Source of the DNA: Chaetomium olivaceum
Taxonomy: Eukaryota > Ascomycota > Sordariomycetes > Sordariales > Chaetomiaceae
Assembly: GCA_039881045.1 (NCBI GenBank)
Contig: JAYWVB010000086.1
Coordinates: forward strand, 1-64,000
Direction of reading: 5' to 3'
DNA length: 64,000 bases
The notes below the pieces were generated by a model. That model searched no databases, was not told the DNA's origin, and saw only the letters and a list, made by a program, of their open reading frames with translations. The position numbers were made by a program, and so were the translations under genes. This document shows positions 11,107 through 24,242 of this stretch, piece after piece. Numbering within the stretch: the first letter of the stretch is position 1; every line of letters begins with the position of its first letter.

Positions 11107-14100
11107 TCACGCCGGCGCCTGCACGCCAAACCTCGCCCGCAGCGCCGCCTGCTTCTCTTGCACCCTCCTCTCGAACTCGGCTACCTTCTCCTGCGCCTTC
11201 TTCTCCTCCTCCTCCGCCTTAATGAGCGCCTCGGCCGCCTTCCGCACCCGCTCCCGTTCCAACTGCTCCGGCCTGCGGTCGGCGATATCGCGCGCCTTGA
11301 GGTCGCTGAACAGGAACTTGAGCACCACCTCGATGACGTAGCACGCGACGTAGTCGAGCAGCATGACGGCCGTCATGGTGGTCTTGAATTCCGACGTGAA
11401 GGGCACCAGCTTCATGGCCTCGTTGAGCTCGGGGATGAGCTCGGTCGAGCAGGCGAAGGCGATACCCGTGACGCCGAGGATGCCGTAGAACATGCCCTTG
11501 TTTTCGGACAGGGATTCGCGAAAGGGGCGGCCCTGGTAGTTGACGGCGAAGGTGGAGATTTGCTGGATCAGCTGGAGGAGGTAGACGGCTGAGTTGAGGA
11601 GGGAGGGCGCGAATTCGGCTTCGAGGTCCGGTGATTCGGAGCGACTGTGGTGAGGTGTGTTAGCCTAGTCACTATTAAAGAGAGGGAGAAAAGGGGACGT
11701 ACGGAGCAAGACGCTCGCAAAAGCGGGCAATGTAAATTAGCGTCGCCACGTGCACCGCGAACTGGCCCAGGATAGAGCCGATGATGTAAAAGTTGAAGAT
11801 GTTGGGCTGCGGGCGCTCCTTGGACAGGCCCTCGACCGATTTGGCGCGCGAGATGGACAAAAAGCACACGCTCATGAGCATGCCGCTGATAGTGATCTGC
11901 CCATCGCCGAACTTGATGCCCTCCAGGTACAGCACACTCAGACTGTACGCGCTGATCAGGCAGTTGAGCGCCAGGATCTTGTACATCTGGATCGTCGCCA
12001 CCAGCGTGCACCGGCCCTGGCGGATAATGTTGGGGATGGCAATGACGTTGCGCAGCTTGGAGGTGAACGGGGCCGCCACGGACGCGTCGCCCAGCTTCAA
12101 CGAGGGCGGCTCATCGTCCATCTCGGCGTCCATCATCGATTGCGTGAGCTTGTCGGCGAAACCAGCAGCCTTCTTAGCCGCCGCTTCTTGCTTGGCCTTG
12201 CGGGGGTCTGCGTTGATCAGCTGTTGGGCAGCGGGAGAGGTGACCGTTTCAATGTTGGTGCCGTTGGCCTGCGCCAGCTGCTCAACCGTGACGCCCTTCT
12301 TCTGGGCTTCGCGCTCCATGGCCTTCTCGTAGTGTGGGTTGGACGGTCCAGGCGGGTACATGTGGGGCGATCATGGCGGGAACGGGCGGGGCGGGCTGGT
12401 TCCAGCGCTTCATCAGGTCGACTTGCTTCTGGTAGAGACCCTTCATCTTGGTGTTCCGCGAGTGTTCCGCAATCCGGGTGAGATCCTCCTGGGTACCGTT
12501 GAGCAGGGCAACACCAATGTGAGCCTGCTTAAGCGCGCCAACGTCGTTGGTGCCGTCGCCAGCCATGAGCGTGTAGTATCCCATATCCTTCAGACCCAGT
12601 AGAATGTCCTCCTTCTGCTTGGGCGAGACACGGGCATACACCCAGGTGTACCGGAGAAGCGTCTTCCAGGCCACCTGGCCCTTGAACTTGCTGAGCGCAT
12701 AACCAGTAACACAGAGATCCTTGGTCTTGATGATTTCGGGGTCAATAGGTAGGGTGGGGTCGACATCGATCCGGACCTTGTCGTCAACGCTACGCCAGAT
12801 GAGCGATTCCTCGCCGTGCACGCTGTGCTCGGGCGCATCCAAGATGAGAACATCACGGTCGACAATCTCGACCTCCCTGGCGACGTGGACGGCGGTGAGA
12901 GGGTTATCACCGGTGATCATGACCACACGGTGGCTGCTCTCGTTAAGCATCCGGACGGCCTCCTTGGCGTCATCCTTGAGGGGACACTGGAGCACGAGGA
13001 AACCGGCAAAGTGGAGATCAGCCTCAACCTTCTCGCGCTTGAGGTCGTTAATCCTGCTCGCGCCCAGCTCGCCCTCGGTGGTAAGATGTTTGTAGGCCAG
13101 AGCCAGAACTCTGGAACCGCGACGGGTGAAGTACTTGAAGGTCTCCTCGTAGTCCTTGGGGATGGTAACCAGCATCTTCATGATCGTCTCGGGCGCACCC
13201 TTGACGGCTACAAATGTGCCTCTGACCTTCCGGCCGGTCTTAGTGTCGGTGGCATTGATAGTGGCAACGGAGCTCTGGCGCTTAAGGGCGGACGAGAACT
13301 GGAAACGGCGCTTAACCTGAACAGTGCCCATAGTTCCAGCAGCGACCGCGGTAGCCGGCTTGCTCGTCAGGGTGTCGTTCTTTCCGAGGCTCCAACCCAG
13401 GGCGGAAAGCGTGGCCTTCTCCATAGGATCGCCCACGATGTCGCCTTCGTCGAGCTTCACCAGGGCATGGGCGGATGCGAGGACAAGAGTGGTCTCCATT
13501 CCAGCGTCGTGAACAGGGGTCATGCGGCTGTGGGCGCCATCGGAATCCTGGGGCGTGTCGGTGCCAGAGTGGCCGAGGCCAAGACCGGCAATACCCTCAA
13601 CAACCAGATCCTCGCCGGTCAGAGTACCGGTCTTGTCAAAGCAGGCCACGTCGATGCGACCAGCGAAGGGGATTCTAAAGGGCTCGGTGCAGAAAATAGC
13701 GAACTTGGCAAGGGCAGCCAAACTGGTGTTGACGGCCAAGCTGAGTTCCATGGGCAGCTCGGGGGGACAACGCTCGTGACGATGAGGATGCAGTCCAGCA
13801 GCAGCTTGGAGCGCTTGCGGTCCTTGCGGACACCCTCGTCCCAGACATACCACGAGGCGGCCAGGGCAAAGATGAGGAGGAACAGGATAAAGAGCAGTGC
13901 CTCAACATTGTTGGCCGACACACGCTCCGTCGAGTAGATCATGGTCCGCACGAGGCTGCCCTGAGACGTCTCAAATCCGGTCTTGGTAACGATAGCCATG
14001 GCGCCGTTGTCAGGGGGTGCGGGAACGCCCGAGGCGAGCTTCGGCCTCTCCTCCTCGGCATTGCCATGGGTGATCTGGAGGATCTTGGTGCCGCCCCACA

Positions 14101-15195
14101 AAAACGAGTTCTTGTCCAGACCATCGGTGTCGATCGTGGCCTCGCCAGGCCGGAGCTGGATGGAATCCTTCAGAAGAGGCGTGCTCTCGCCGGAAAGCAT
14201 GGCCTCGTTGACGATGGCCGTCCCCTCCACCAAGAGCATGTCACAGGCCACGCCGCCGTCCTCCTTTGTGCGCGTAACAGACGCCAAGTCACCGGGCAGC
14301 AGCTTGTCGCTCTGAACCTCAATCCACTTGCCCAGGCGATAGACGTAGATGTTATACGGTTTGATGCTCATGCTCCGGAATTCGATCAAGGTGCGCTGGC
14401 GCTGCCACACAACGGTGCTCTCGAACATGACGAGCATGAATAGAGTAAAGAGCGAATAGTACCAGTACTCGTCCAACAGCCACAGCCCGACGCAGAAGAT
14501 CTGGAAAACGAAGAAGGGAGCGACAGCATGCTCCTTGAAGAGCTCGGTGAAGGTCGGAACGGGGATGTCAAAGGTGTTGGTGCCATAGTGCTGTTCCAGG
14601 CGCTCCAGCTCGGTGGCACTAGTAATACCCCGGGAGGTCTGGAATTTCTCGAGCTTCGACTTCGGCTCGGTGTCGATGTCGTAGACAAGGGTGCCAAAGG
14701 ACTTTGACTCGGGGTTGTAGAGGAACCGACGCTTCTGGAAGAGGAACGAAAGATTGGTCTTGCCTCCGACCTAGCCAAGTTGCTCTCGTCAGTATTTAGT
14801 AGAGGCGGGAAAAGAGGAGGAAGGCGACTAGGACTCACATTGTCGTGCACCAGCTTGCAGATATCAGGCGAACCGGCGTTCGCGGCCGGGATGACCTTGA
14901 TCAGCAACGCATCCTCAACAGAGCGCGCCTTCTTGGCGGTGAAGGTAGCGTTGAGGTTTACGCTCCAGTGAGTGCAGAGCCAGACGAGGGTCTGGCATGT
15001 GATGATTGTGCCGACCCAGACGAAGGTCCACTCGGGCGCCTGGATGTACCGCTCGTAGAGCTCGGGGGTCAAGTAGTATCGCAAGAAGACGGGCCAGATA
15101 ATGGCGAAAGGCCAGATGTAGGCGTGCTGGTACAGGGGGAGCGGGCGCAGAAGGTCGGCGCTCAGTATCTGCGGGTTGTCGACGAGCGGCGCCAT
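11107..15195 (-). CDS. spf1: P5A-type ATPase, Spf1-like (ER membrane dislocase)
   Basis: A large ER membrane P-type ATPase of the P5A class; in yeast Spf1 removes mistargeted transmembrane helices from the ER. Exons 15195-14839, 14770-11703 and 11644-11107 give about 1,320 residues. Visible motifs, in order: N-terminal membrane segments, the LSGEST actuator loop, the P5A hallmark PPELPMELS in membrane helix 4, DKTGTLTGED with the phosphorylated Asp near residue 497, VKGAPE, MITGDNPL, and GDGTNDVGALKQAH. A charged, Ala/Glu-rich tail ends the protein. Two frame breaks are needed: at 13761-13766 (a G6 run, one base short) inside PPELPMEL, and at 12364-12367 (a G4 run, one base too many). Both lie in homopolymers and the frame is normal on either side, so errors are more likely than a dead gene. 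Confidence 0.92.
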
Positions 15196-18100
15196 GGCTG
15201 GTCGAGCGGAAGGGGATTGTGGGGGAATCGTCTATAATGTCCTCATTGAGGAAAAAGGCGGCCGGGCCAGGTCGATACGAATCGGCGCTGATGAAAACCT
15301 AAAAGAAGAAAAAAAGGGGCAGGGCTGTTGATGGAAAAATGTCCAGAAGGGAATGACGACTGGGAGCCGGGAGCGCGGGTTGCGTGGGATGCCGTTTTTG
15401 GCCCCAATTGGCCCGGTGGCATCTTCTTGGCGCAACGGCCTTCGCCGCTCAGCTGCCTGCCTGGGGTGCTGGGGCTGGTGTGGCAAGCTGTCCTGCTGTG
15501 GCAGCTGTCGCCGTGTGGAACCTGGCAGACATCCACGGATCCACTAGATTCAACCTCCCATCTCGTCTCATCACCTCATCCACCATTCCATTCCACCTAA
15601 CCACATTCTCACTCTCACGGACTAAATGTTCAGCTCGTTCCCACTACATCGCTTGATTATCACTAGGACAGATACGTTGGTTTTAAGGTTTTTTTTCTGC
15701 AGCGGTTGTTACATTATATTATGTCTCTGTTCCTACCCCTCACATCTTGTTAGTCCAACAACTGCCTGGTTGTTCTCATTGGAGTAGATGATGCCGGATA
15801 GCCTTTGTTTGTAATATCCTCTGTCAGTCTCTGGTCTAATTACATCGGACGAGTAACAACGGCATGGGTGTCATGGTGATTCACCATCCTTAGCCCGGGC
15901 CTGCAGTCCGTACACAGTGCTCTTGTTGGTCTGTTGGTCCAGAGCTGACTTCAGAGTTCAGATGCCCAAGCACATGATACCTACATGTACACATTCGGTC
16001 AATATTGCGTAATCATTATTCTTCTCTGATCACCCAGGCACCCAACTTACCCAAGTATTTAATCCTCGTCCGCCCCCGCCTTCCCCTCCAAATTTCTTTT
16101 CTTTCTTCAGTCGTAACAAGGAACGGTGCACACCCAAACAGGCCTATCGACCCGGCACCCTCTTGAGCAACCACTGACCAGCCCCGGTTAGAAATTTGGA
16201 ATTAGGAAACGACAACGGCGGCGTTGAAGAATCGGAGCTCTTCTCCCGAGAGCGGAAGACAGCAGCGGGGCAGCGATTCGGTTTCGTGTTAACCTCGTGG
16301 TCCCCTGGCTGAAACCTCCCCTTCTGAGCTATCACCAAAATCTTTCCTGAGGTGTGTACCGCAAACAGATTCCATAAGCCAAGTGGGCGTCGGGAGCGAA
16401 ACCAAAATCCGCAACCTACCGAAACACCACAGCGTGCCGGCTTCTGGTGAATTCTTTTCTCCCATCCTTTGACGGGTTTTTTTTATCACCCCGAAGCCAC
16501 CGGACCGTTCAGATGCCCCCCCTCAAATGACAAGGGGAAACTTCGCATCAAACCCCTGTGGACGACAGCTGCAAAAAGTCACGGTCCGCGCGGTCATCCT
16601 TGGAACTACACTGCTCAGCTCATCCAGCAGCGACACAGGGTTCTCCCGCTGGCGCTGCCGCCCTGCCTGCCTGCCGAAACAAGGCGCCATTACTATCTGT
16701 TCTTTTACTACTCGTACACATCACCACGTCGCTACCGGTGGAAAAGGCAGAGGCGTGAGCATGACCGCGAGGGAGGCAGCCGTCCGAGTGCATAGCAGGG
16801 AGAGCTCAAAGTCGTAACAGCATATGCGGCCTATGATGAAGTTTTAAGAAACCCCGCCATTGGATATGCACCGATTGGCGCCCAGTTGATCAACATGTAT
16901 GTTGGGATTCTGGGTAGAGGGAGCCTGAGGCTGCCGAACGAAATTCTAGGGTTGTGGAACCGCCCAAGTGGGCTCGATATGCGTGCTCTTTGATGTTGTG
17001 TGTTTATTATGGCGGAAGTAGAAATTACTTGATGGGTGGCATTGGCAGGGAGTAACGGAACGATCTTTGAGGGGCAGCCTGTTAATTCAGCGCTGTGAAT
17101 GTTAACGATTCCTCCAGCGTGTAAAATATTTCTGGCCTTCGAAGATCTCATTGCCTACCTAGGCGAAGATGCCGCTGTTTTGCTTTCTTGTTCAATAAAC
17201 GCTATTTGTAAAGCCATACTTCATAAACGAATATTCCCTCGAGTTCCAGGTCGCTGCTCCATAATCAAAAATGGTAATTAGCCACTTCTCTTCCCCCCTT
17301 TATGGCCAGCCTGGGGCTATGACATCCCTCTTCACCAACCGCTTCCCGTCCTGCACATACCATACACCACCCTGGTATCATCCCTCGCCCGGCACTCCAC
17401 CACCAGCTTCTCAGGAAGCACCCATGTGTGATGCAGCTGTGCCCTTTTCCTGCGCAAGCCCTCGATGAAGCGACTATACCACGGGTGGGTAGGGAGAAGG
17501 GTAGAGAAGGCACGACATCCGACTCATCAGTCCTTCGACGTCAGAAACACGTTCATAAAAGTAGATGTGCCAGAGTGCCCGGAAGAATTCGTACCGGAGC
17601 TCGGTGGATATTGTTTGATAGGAGGCAGGCGGTTTGTTTGCTGGACTGAGGGCGGCCGCCGGGTTGATCAATTCGTTGGAATTAGTCATGTTGCTGGCTA
17701 TGCGTACTTGGGTATGGCGGATGTTGACGAGCGACAAGAAAGTTGAAGTTATGATCAATGTGTTGTGAAGGGATGTAGGGCAGGTATGTGTTCACTACCA
17801 GGCACATATCTGGGCGATAAGACGTCCCATCCTTGGGAATGGTATGTGCCGAAGGCGTCGCGGTAAGCACTTACGTTGCTGAGGTATGTATTGGGTAGGG
17901 AGGCACGGCCACGGACCGAGGGGCTGGGCTGCAAGGGGCATCCATGGCCACAAGAGTGGCTGTATATATTTTGCTACCCGACGCCGAAGGGGCTAACGAT
18001 ATATCGAGCTGCTGGCAGGGCCGCTGCTAGCTCGGGACTGGAAGCATTCATGACCAAACCAACGCCATCTCAAAATGCAGCTAAGCTAACACAACGCAGA

Positions 18101-18253
18101 AAGGAGGCAGGAGAAGATCCGCCCATGAGCGTCCCAAGAAGTTGAAACCCTATATAATGTATTCGAAAAGAAACGCCTTAAATCCTCTTCTCATGACCAT
18201 ATCGAGCGAGCCAGGGCACCCAGTCCCTCGGCAATGTACACCTCCGCGGACCT
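15196..18253. other. Long intergenic region, about 3 kb
   Basis: I see no convincing coding frame, tRNA or rRNA on either strand. The first 400 bases should contain the P5A ATPase promoter. The rest is ordinary mixed sequence with pyrimidine-rich patches near 16060-16110. Open frames here are short and without motifs. Confidence 0.4.
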
Positions 18254-20116
18254 TCAAGCACCCACGACCCCGGCGTCGTCCCGACGCGCCCGCCCTACGT
18301 CCGGCAACTCGATCTCGCCATCAGAATCCGAGTCCCCGTCGGCGGCCGCCCTGTCCAGCATGCGGTCAATCTCGTCGTCGGCCAGCGCCTGCCTTGGTTT
18401 CGACGACAGGGTCAGGCCGGTCGAAACGGGTAGCTGTTTTGGCCTCGGCGTTGGCGCTGCCGCTGGTACCTGAGAAGGGAGGTGGTGGTCACCGTTCATC
18501 TTCCGTCGTGGCGTGCCCCGTGTTACCGACATGGGCGAGCCGCCTACGAACGGTTCGTCGATGTCCATAGCCGACGGAGACTTGTCGAAGACGACGCGTT
18601 TTTGGGTATGCGGGTGGGAATGGGATTGCGATCGGGCGTGATGCGGTGGCCGTCCCGTGGGTAGGCTCTTACGTGGTTGTGAAGTCGGGAGGGCGGTGCG
18701 CTGTGGTGCCAGGTGGTTTGACGGCAGCGGCTGAGACGCGGAGCCGGGGAAGGCGTGTTTGAGGTTGGCCGAGTTGCCTGGGCTGCTCATGAAGAGAAGT
18801 GATTCGATTGCGTCTTGCTCACGGACATTGGTGTGTGGAGAAACGAGCATGGCATCTGTGGCGCTCCTGTGTCGGCCCGGCGCGGGATAGGGGCTAGTAT
18901 GTAGGCCAGCGCCGGGTGACGTGTGGCGAGAAATAAAGGGGGGATTTGTCGTGGGTTGGGCTCCCTGCGGGGATTTCCTACGTGCTGAGACGGCTGGATG
19001 GAAACGGGTGGAGCGAGACCGTGGCTGGTTTTGACGGGCGATGCTGAGTTATCCCGGGATGTGGACTGCGGAGACGTCCTCCACTGGGAATCCCCGGGGC
19101 GGCCAGAATAGTGATGCTGTGGACCCGTGGCTGGGGTCGTGTTATTGCTGGCACGATGCGAGACAGTAGACAGTTGCGGGCTTGCTGAGGAGCCGTTCCT
19201 CAGGTGTATTGTTGACGCGGTAGATGCTGGGGAGGCCGCTTGTGAAGCCAAAGTCTCGACCTGCTCGATGGAGTGAGACTGCCATCCATGGTTGACCTTG
19301 ACCATGGCGTACGATAGGCGCGCTTTGAGTTCGGCCGACAGCTGGTGATGAGTTAGCACACCGAGCGAGTGTTCGTCCCGACTTCAATCATACCTCTCCA
19401 ATGCGGCTCCCCGCCGTGGATGCCACGCTGACGGTGCTGGTATTTCTCGAGTGGCCGACCATTTGCCGTGGGGACACGTTCGACTTGTCGCGCGTGTGCT
19501 TTACCACGCCGTCGGCCATGCGCTTTTTCGACGCGCCGTGGGCCATGTCGGTCGTGTCTTCCGGTATCCTCGCCTGGGCTGCGGCGATCTGGGAGAGTTG
19601 GTGTAATTGAGAACCCTGGCTTGACCCCTGGGCGCTGCCGGTGCCGGGGCTCAACCTCCCTCCGCTTGCAGGCGGGGTAAACACGGGGTCGGCGCCGTTG
19701 GTGGTGTTAGTGCCCTGCGAATTGCTCCGAGAAAGGGGTAACGGGTGTCGATTTGACAGTGGCGGAGGATAGTTGTTCTCGGTGGGGGGACGGTATTCGA
19801 AGGCGGAGGAAGTGGAATAGGTGCTTGGTCGGGGGTCCCAAGCGGCGCGAGCTGCCACGGCATGGTCGTCGCGCTTCGGTAAATTACCGCCTGAAGTGAT
19901 TGTGCGAAAGCGAGGCGCGTCGTCTCCGGCAGAATGCCGTGTTTCGAGGGCAGCTCCCCTTGGTACTGCGGCGAATTGGCTCATATTGGCCGAGTGCGAC
20001 CCGGCGCCAGTGTAGGTGTAGGGCGCTGTAGTATGCGACCCGATGGCTGACCCTTTGTCCCCGGCGAGTCCGGAATCGAGTCGATGCGGAACCGTGGTTG
20101 GTTCCGGGTTTGTCAT
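18254..20116 (-). CDS. Whi5-like repressor candidate (G1/S control)
   Basis: A low-complexity Ser/Pro/Thr-rich protein with one ordered-looking motif. Exon 1 runs from 20116 (MTNPEP; an in-frame ATG at 20155 is an alternative) to 19391. Exon 2 begins after a CACCAG acceptor near 19354 with LSAELKARLSYAMVKVNHGW, close to the short Whi5/Nrm1 motif that binds SBF/MBF transcription factors. The last exon ends at 18254 and contains a KRVVFDKSP stretch, many SP/TP sites suitable for CDK phosphorylation, and an acidic DSDSDGEIELPD tail. The second intron, about 18860-18990, cannot be placed cleanly: the donor and acceptor phases I can find disagree, so a base error there is possible. The function is inferred from one motif plus composition. 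Confidence 0.55.
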
Positions 20117-22484
20117 TGCGCGAGCAAGTGTGATGTGTGCTTCCAGAACCGGCAAGCGGGAGTAGTCAACGTTCTGGTGGGAGGGAAATGTGGTGGGGTG
20201 GGCCGATTGGCGGAGGGCTGGTTTAGGACAAGCAAGTTGCGAGATTTGGCGGATTTGGTGGTAGATGTGCAGGCCAGTTGGTTACGCGGTTTGCGCGACG
20301 CCGCCGCGGCTCAGCAAGTGGACAGCGGGCGTGCCCGTGCACAGACAGGATTGGAGACTGGAGACGTGCCCCGGAACCAAGCCCCCCCACCCACCAACCA
20401 GCAGACTCAGCAGTGCTAGGAGATCAGTCTAATCTGTACGCGGCCCCGTTCTACCCGACGTCACGGACAGAAGGCCCGACCAGCAGCCACTTGACGTCTG
20501 CCGCGTTCAAGTTGAAAACTTTTAAGGTTGCGACATTGGCCATGCGAGTTGCGGGAGAAGCTCATACTAGTCCGGTCTGATGAATTGATTCCAGATTCCA
20601 AGCATAACCAAGACCATCCCAACTTGCGAAACAGCATTTCTGTCGCAAGGCATATCTTAGGTGAGATATCTGGCTCGCTAACTCGCGGCTCGGTCCCTAC
20701 GAAAAGATTTGATGTCGCAGGTAAGAGACCTGGACATTTCTGACCAACCGGTTGGGGGAGACAAGAAGACTTTTTGGTCGAGGACGCGAAGTCACGTGGG
20801 TTGGTTGGCGGACAACGCGCTGCAAGCCATCGGACGGGAAGGGCTTCCATTGTTTTTATTTTGACCCAACGGTAGCCGTTTCGGGCGGGGCTGAGGTCAG
20901 TTAGCGCCTCCCGTCCACCCACATGGCACTCATTGAACGCAATGACAAGGTGGGCGGTGGGTGGTGGGCGGTCAGCGGTCAGCGGTGGACAATCACTGAC
21001 AATGTCATTCATCACCCATCTGCATCTCCGAAGTTCTGATCAAGAATTCAATTGTCACTGACTCGATCATCGGTGGGGCTTCATGACCCCCCGGGCCCCG
21101 ACCCGATCTTGAGACACAACGCGGCGTGGCGACGAATGCTCCCGATCCGGCTAGGACGAGGACACGTTCCCAACTTTATTCTCGCCCGATTCTCGGGCCG
21201 GACCTTTTCGTTGAATGCAGGTATGTATTTATGTGTACGGAATAATATGACCCGACCAGGCAGGATTGTATCATGAACTCGAACCCGAGTCGCCCTCAGT
21301 GGTTTCAAAATTAGATCGGAGTACCCTCGACTTTCGAATAGCCTCCACCTCAAGTACCTAAGCAGCCGTTCTCTCTCTGGACTTAGACACAGCGCAACGA
21401 CACAGTATATGCTATTCGACGATATCAGACGGTGAGTGCAAAGGTGGTAAGAAGTCAGATCATTGCATTTGATGAGTTTTACTTTGATCGGAGTGCCTGT
21501 GCTCGCCCGGCGGGGGCATGAGTTGGACCTCCGGACTTCAAGTCATGGTCCCCTCCCGATGTTCTGGAACACCCGGGGACAACTTTTACCAACCGCCTTC
21601 TGCATCCCGGGGCCATGGATATTCTCCTGTCTCACAAACACGTGGGCACCACCGGGATGGCACCAAAACTTAAAATCATCCAAACTGATACCCACGCTCT
21701 CGTCCAGCGTTGATACACGAAATGCCGATGAAAACCGTTAGCCATCAACCCTGGCCATGAATCCTGACGGCAGTGTGTGCGGATGCTGCCGTAATTCTTG
21801 GCCGTGAGCACGACATCGGCGGATTCGACCGGTTTGTGAACGCCCAGGCCGGCCGCTGACGACCTTCCCGTTTTGGCGCTTGCAGACGATCATGGCGGCC
21901 TGCCGTTGGCCGCGCCGGGGGGCTCGATCAAGCATTACTGCAACGGACCGAATCATGGGTGTCAAGTCGAAAATATTTCCTCAACAAGAACCGACCCCCA
22001 AGGCATCCTTCACGGCATGAAATACCAGGGTCCAATCAGCTCATCGGGCATGCCTCCCAAAAGAAGATGCCGAGGTCTCGTTGACGAGCTCGAGACGAGG
22101 TCAGGAGTCCGAGATGGGCTCAACATGGGCCATCGAGTGTAATACTTTGCAAAACTGCGGCTCGGGAAGCCCGACCGTAACTTGCCTCGTGGCTCGGGGG
22201 TCCAACCAGGCGAGCCAGGTCGAAATGCGAAAGCGCATACCAAGCCGCCGAGAGAATTTGCCATCGATGGCGCCAGTGTCGTGTGCGTGTCACGTCACGT
22301 CGCACCGGGGGACTTTGTCTCTAGAACTGCGATGAACCTTAAAACGGCGGGCGCGGGGGGCAGCATCCTGCAGGCTGCAGGGCACGGGACATCATATAAA
22401 GATCGGCGCGACTGCTGCAACCCCGAGCGGCCCTCTCTTCACGCAGCTTCTCCCTCACACTCGGTTCCAAGGCAACTCGCAACC
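20117..22484. other. Intergenic region, about 2.4 kb
   Basis: No supported gene. A 184-codon minus frame at 20461-21015 lacks motifs and I discount it. A short GGTGGGCGGT/GGTCAGC repeat cluster lies near 20950-20990. The last hundred bases hold the permease promoter. Confidence 0.4.
22395..22400 (+). promoter_or_regulatory. Probable TATA box of the permease gene
   Basis: A TATAAA 90 bases upstream of the permease ATG, followed by a C/T-rich leader, is well placed for a core promoter. No nearby alternative TATA is evident. Confidence 0.5.
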
Positions 22485-24242
22485 ATGGGCGCCGACAACT
22501 CCTCCAACGAGGAGGCAGCCCCCAAGGAGCTTCACGGCCATGTCCACTCCAAGACGACGGCAGCCGACGATGTCGAGGTCGGCGAGATCAAGCAAGAGAA
22601 CAAGTATGCGTACGATGACTCGCGCAAGATGGGCATCACGGGTGCCGTGTTCCTCATCCTCAACAAGATGATTGGTACCGGTATCTTTTCGACGCCCTCG
22701 AGTATTTTCGCGGCGACGGGGTCTGTCGGTGTGTCTCTGATACTGTGGGTTATCGGTACGTCACCATCCAGCCCCCCTGCCCTGGTCTGTCTCACTCAGT
22801 GATCCCCCGCATTCTGACACCGAAAATAGGCGGTTTCCTTACCTTCTGCGGTCTCAGCGTGTGGCTTGAATTCGGCCTGGCCATCCCCCGGTCCGGCGGC
22901 GAGAAGAACTACCTGGAATACATCTACCGCCACCCCAAGTACCTCGCGACCTGCATGCTCGCCTCGCAGATGATCCTGCTCGGCTTCTCGTCCGGCAACT
23001 CCCTCGCTTTCGGCCGTTATATCCTGTACGCAGCCAACGGCGAGCTCAAGGATACCTACGCGGCGCGCGGTATCGGCGTCGCATGCGCCACCTTCGCCGT
23101 CGTGCTGCACGCCGTCGCGCCGAAGTGGGGTATCCGGCTGTTCAACGTCCTGGGTGTCTTCAAGGTGGCCGTGTTGATCTTTATCGTCTTCTCCGGCTTT
23201 GCTGCGCTGGCCGGCCGCCGCCTGGTGCCGGACCCGGGCAACTTCGAGAACGCCTTCGCCATCGAGAGCGGCGAGGGGTACGGCGGTGGCGGCGCGTACG
23301 CCTACTCCAACGCCCTGCTCAACATCGTCTATAGCTACAAGGGCTGGGAAAACGCCAACTACGTGCTTAGCGAGATCAAGGACCCGAAGCGGACGTTGAC
23401 CATCGCCGCACCCCTTGCGGTTGGCGGCGTGACTATCCTGTACGTCCTCGCCAACGTGGCCTACTTTGCCGCCATCCCGAAATCCGACCTGGCGACTTCC
23501 GAAGTGATTGTGGCCGGTCTCTTCTTCCGCAACGTCTTTGGCGACAGTGCCGGCGCCCGTACCCTGCCCGCCTTCGTCGCGCTCAGCAACCTGGGCAACG
23601 TCCTGGCCGTCAGTTTCGCCCCGCCCGCCTGAACCAAGAGCTCGGAAAGGAGGGTCTGCTCCCACTGAGCCGAGTTTGGGGATCCAACAAGCCGTTCAAT
23701 TCGCCCGCTGCTGCTGTAAGTCTTGCGCGTTTGCTCAACCCCCCCTCAAATACAGTAATTGACTGACCACCTACGAAACAGCTCTTCCTCCACTGGATCG
23801 TGACCATCATCGTGCTCGCGCGCGCCGCCGCCCGGACCGGCCTACAACTTCATCGTCAACCTGTACACCTACCCCGGCGCGTGGATCAACAGCTTCGTCG
23901 CGGGCGGGCTCATCTACCTGCAGTACCAGAAGAAGGAGGAGTGGAACCCGGGCTGGCGCACCTTCTTGCCCGTCACCGTCATCTTCCTGTTGTGCAACGC
24001 CTTCCTGGCCATCGTGCCCTTCATCCCGCCCGCCGACGGCGATTTCTGGGCGGACGGCTACCCGTACTACGTGTTCCCTGTCGTGGGCTCGGTGTTTTGC
24101 TGCTGGGCGCCGTGTACTGGGGTTGTGGACTAAGTTTTGGCCGGCGGTGCGCGGGCACAAGGTGGTGGCGGAGCGGATTATCGATGAGACAAATGGGGAG
24201 GAAGTCATTCGATATCGCAAGGTCAAGACACATGTTGCTTGA
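22485..24242 (+). CDS. Mup1-type amino acid (methionine) permease, multiple frame breaks
   Basis: A plasma-membrane amino acid transporter of the APC superfamily, closest in pattern to fungal Mup1/LAT methionine permeases. Exons 22485-22755, 22830-23715 and 23782-24242 give about 539 residues and roughly 12 membrane segments. Diagnostic stretches are NKMIGTGIFSTPSSIF in helix 1, FGLAIPRSGGEKNYLEYIY, and YSYKGWENANYVLSEIKDPKRT. The hydrophilic N-terminus carries lysines suitable for ubiquitin-dependent endocytosis. The frame breaks four times: near 23621-23630, 23815-23825, 24085-24090 and 24118-24122. Each site is C/G-rich and the next frame continues the family pattern, ending in ...VIRYRKVKTHVA. 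Four breaks could also mean a pseudogene, but the changes are only in GC runs and conserved residues persist, so errors are favoured. Confidence 0.8.

Noticed and set aside
11750..13937. Long plus-strand frames (243 and 373 codons) opposite the P5A ATPase
   Set aside because: They are antisense shadows of a conserved gene; the minus strand has all P-type ATPase motifs, and GC-rich third positions keep the other frames open.
20461..21015. 184-codon minus frame
   Set aside because: No recognisable domain, irregular composition, lies in promoter-like intergenic DNA.
22485..24242. Permease as a pseudogene
   Set aside because: Four breaks are suspicious, but all fall in C/G-rich tracts, match the error pattern of essential neighbours, and no in-frame substitutions to stops or lost key motifs are visible.
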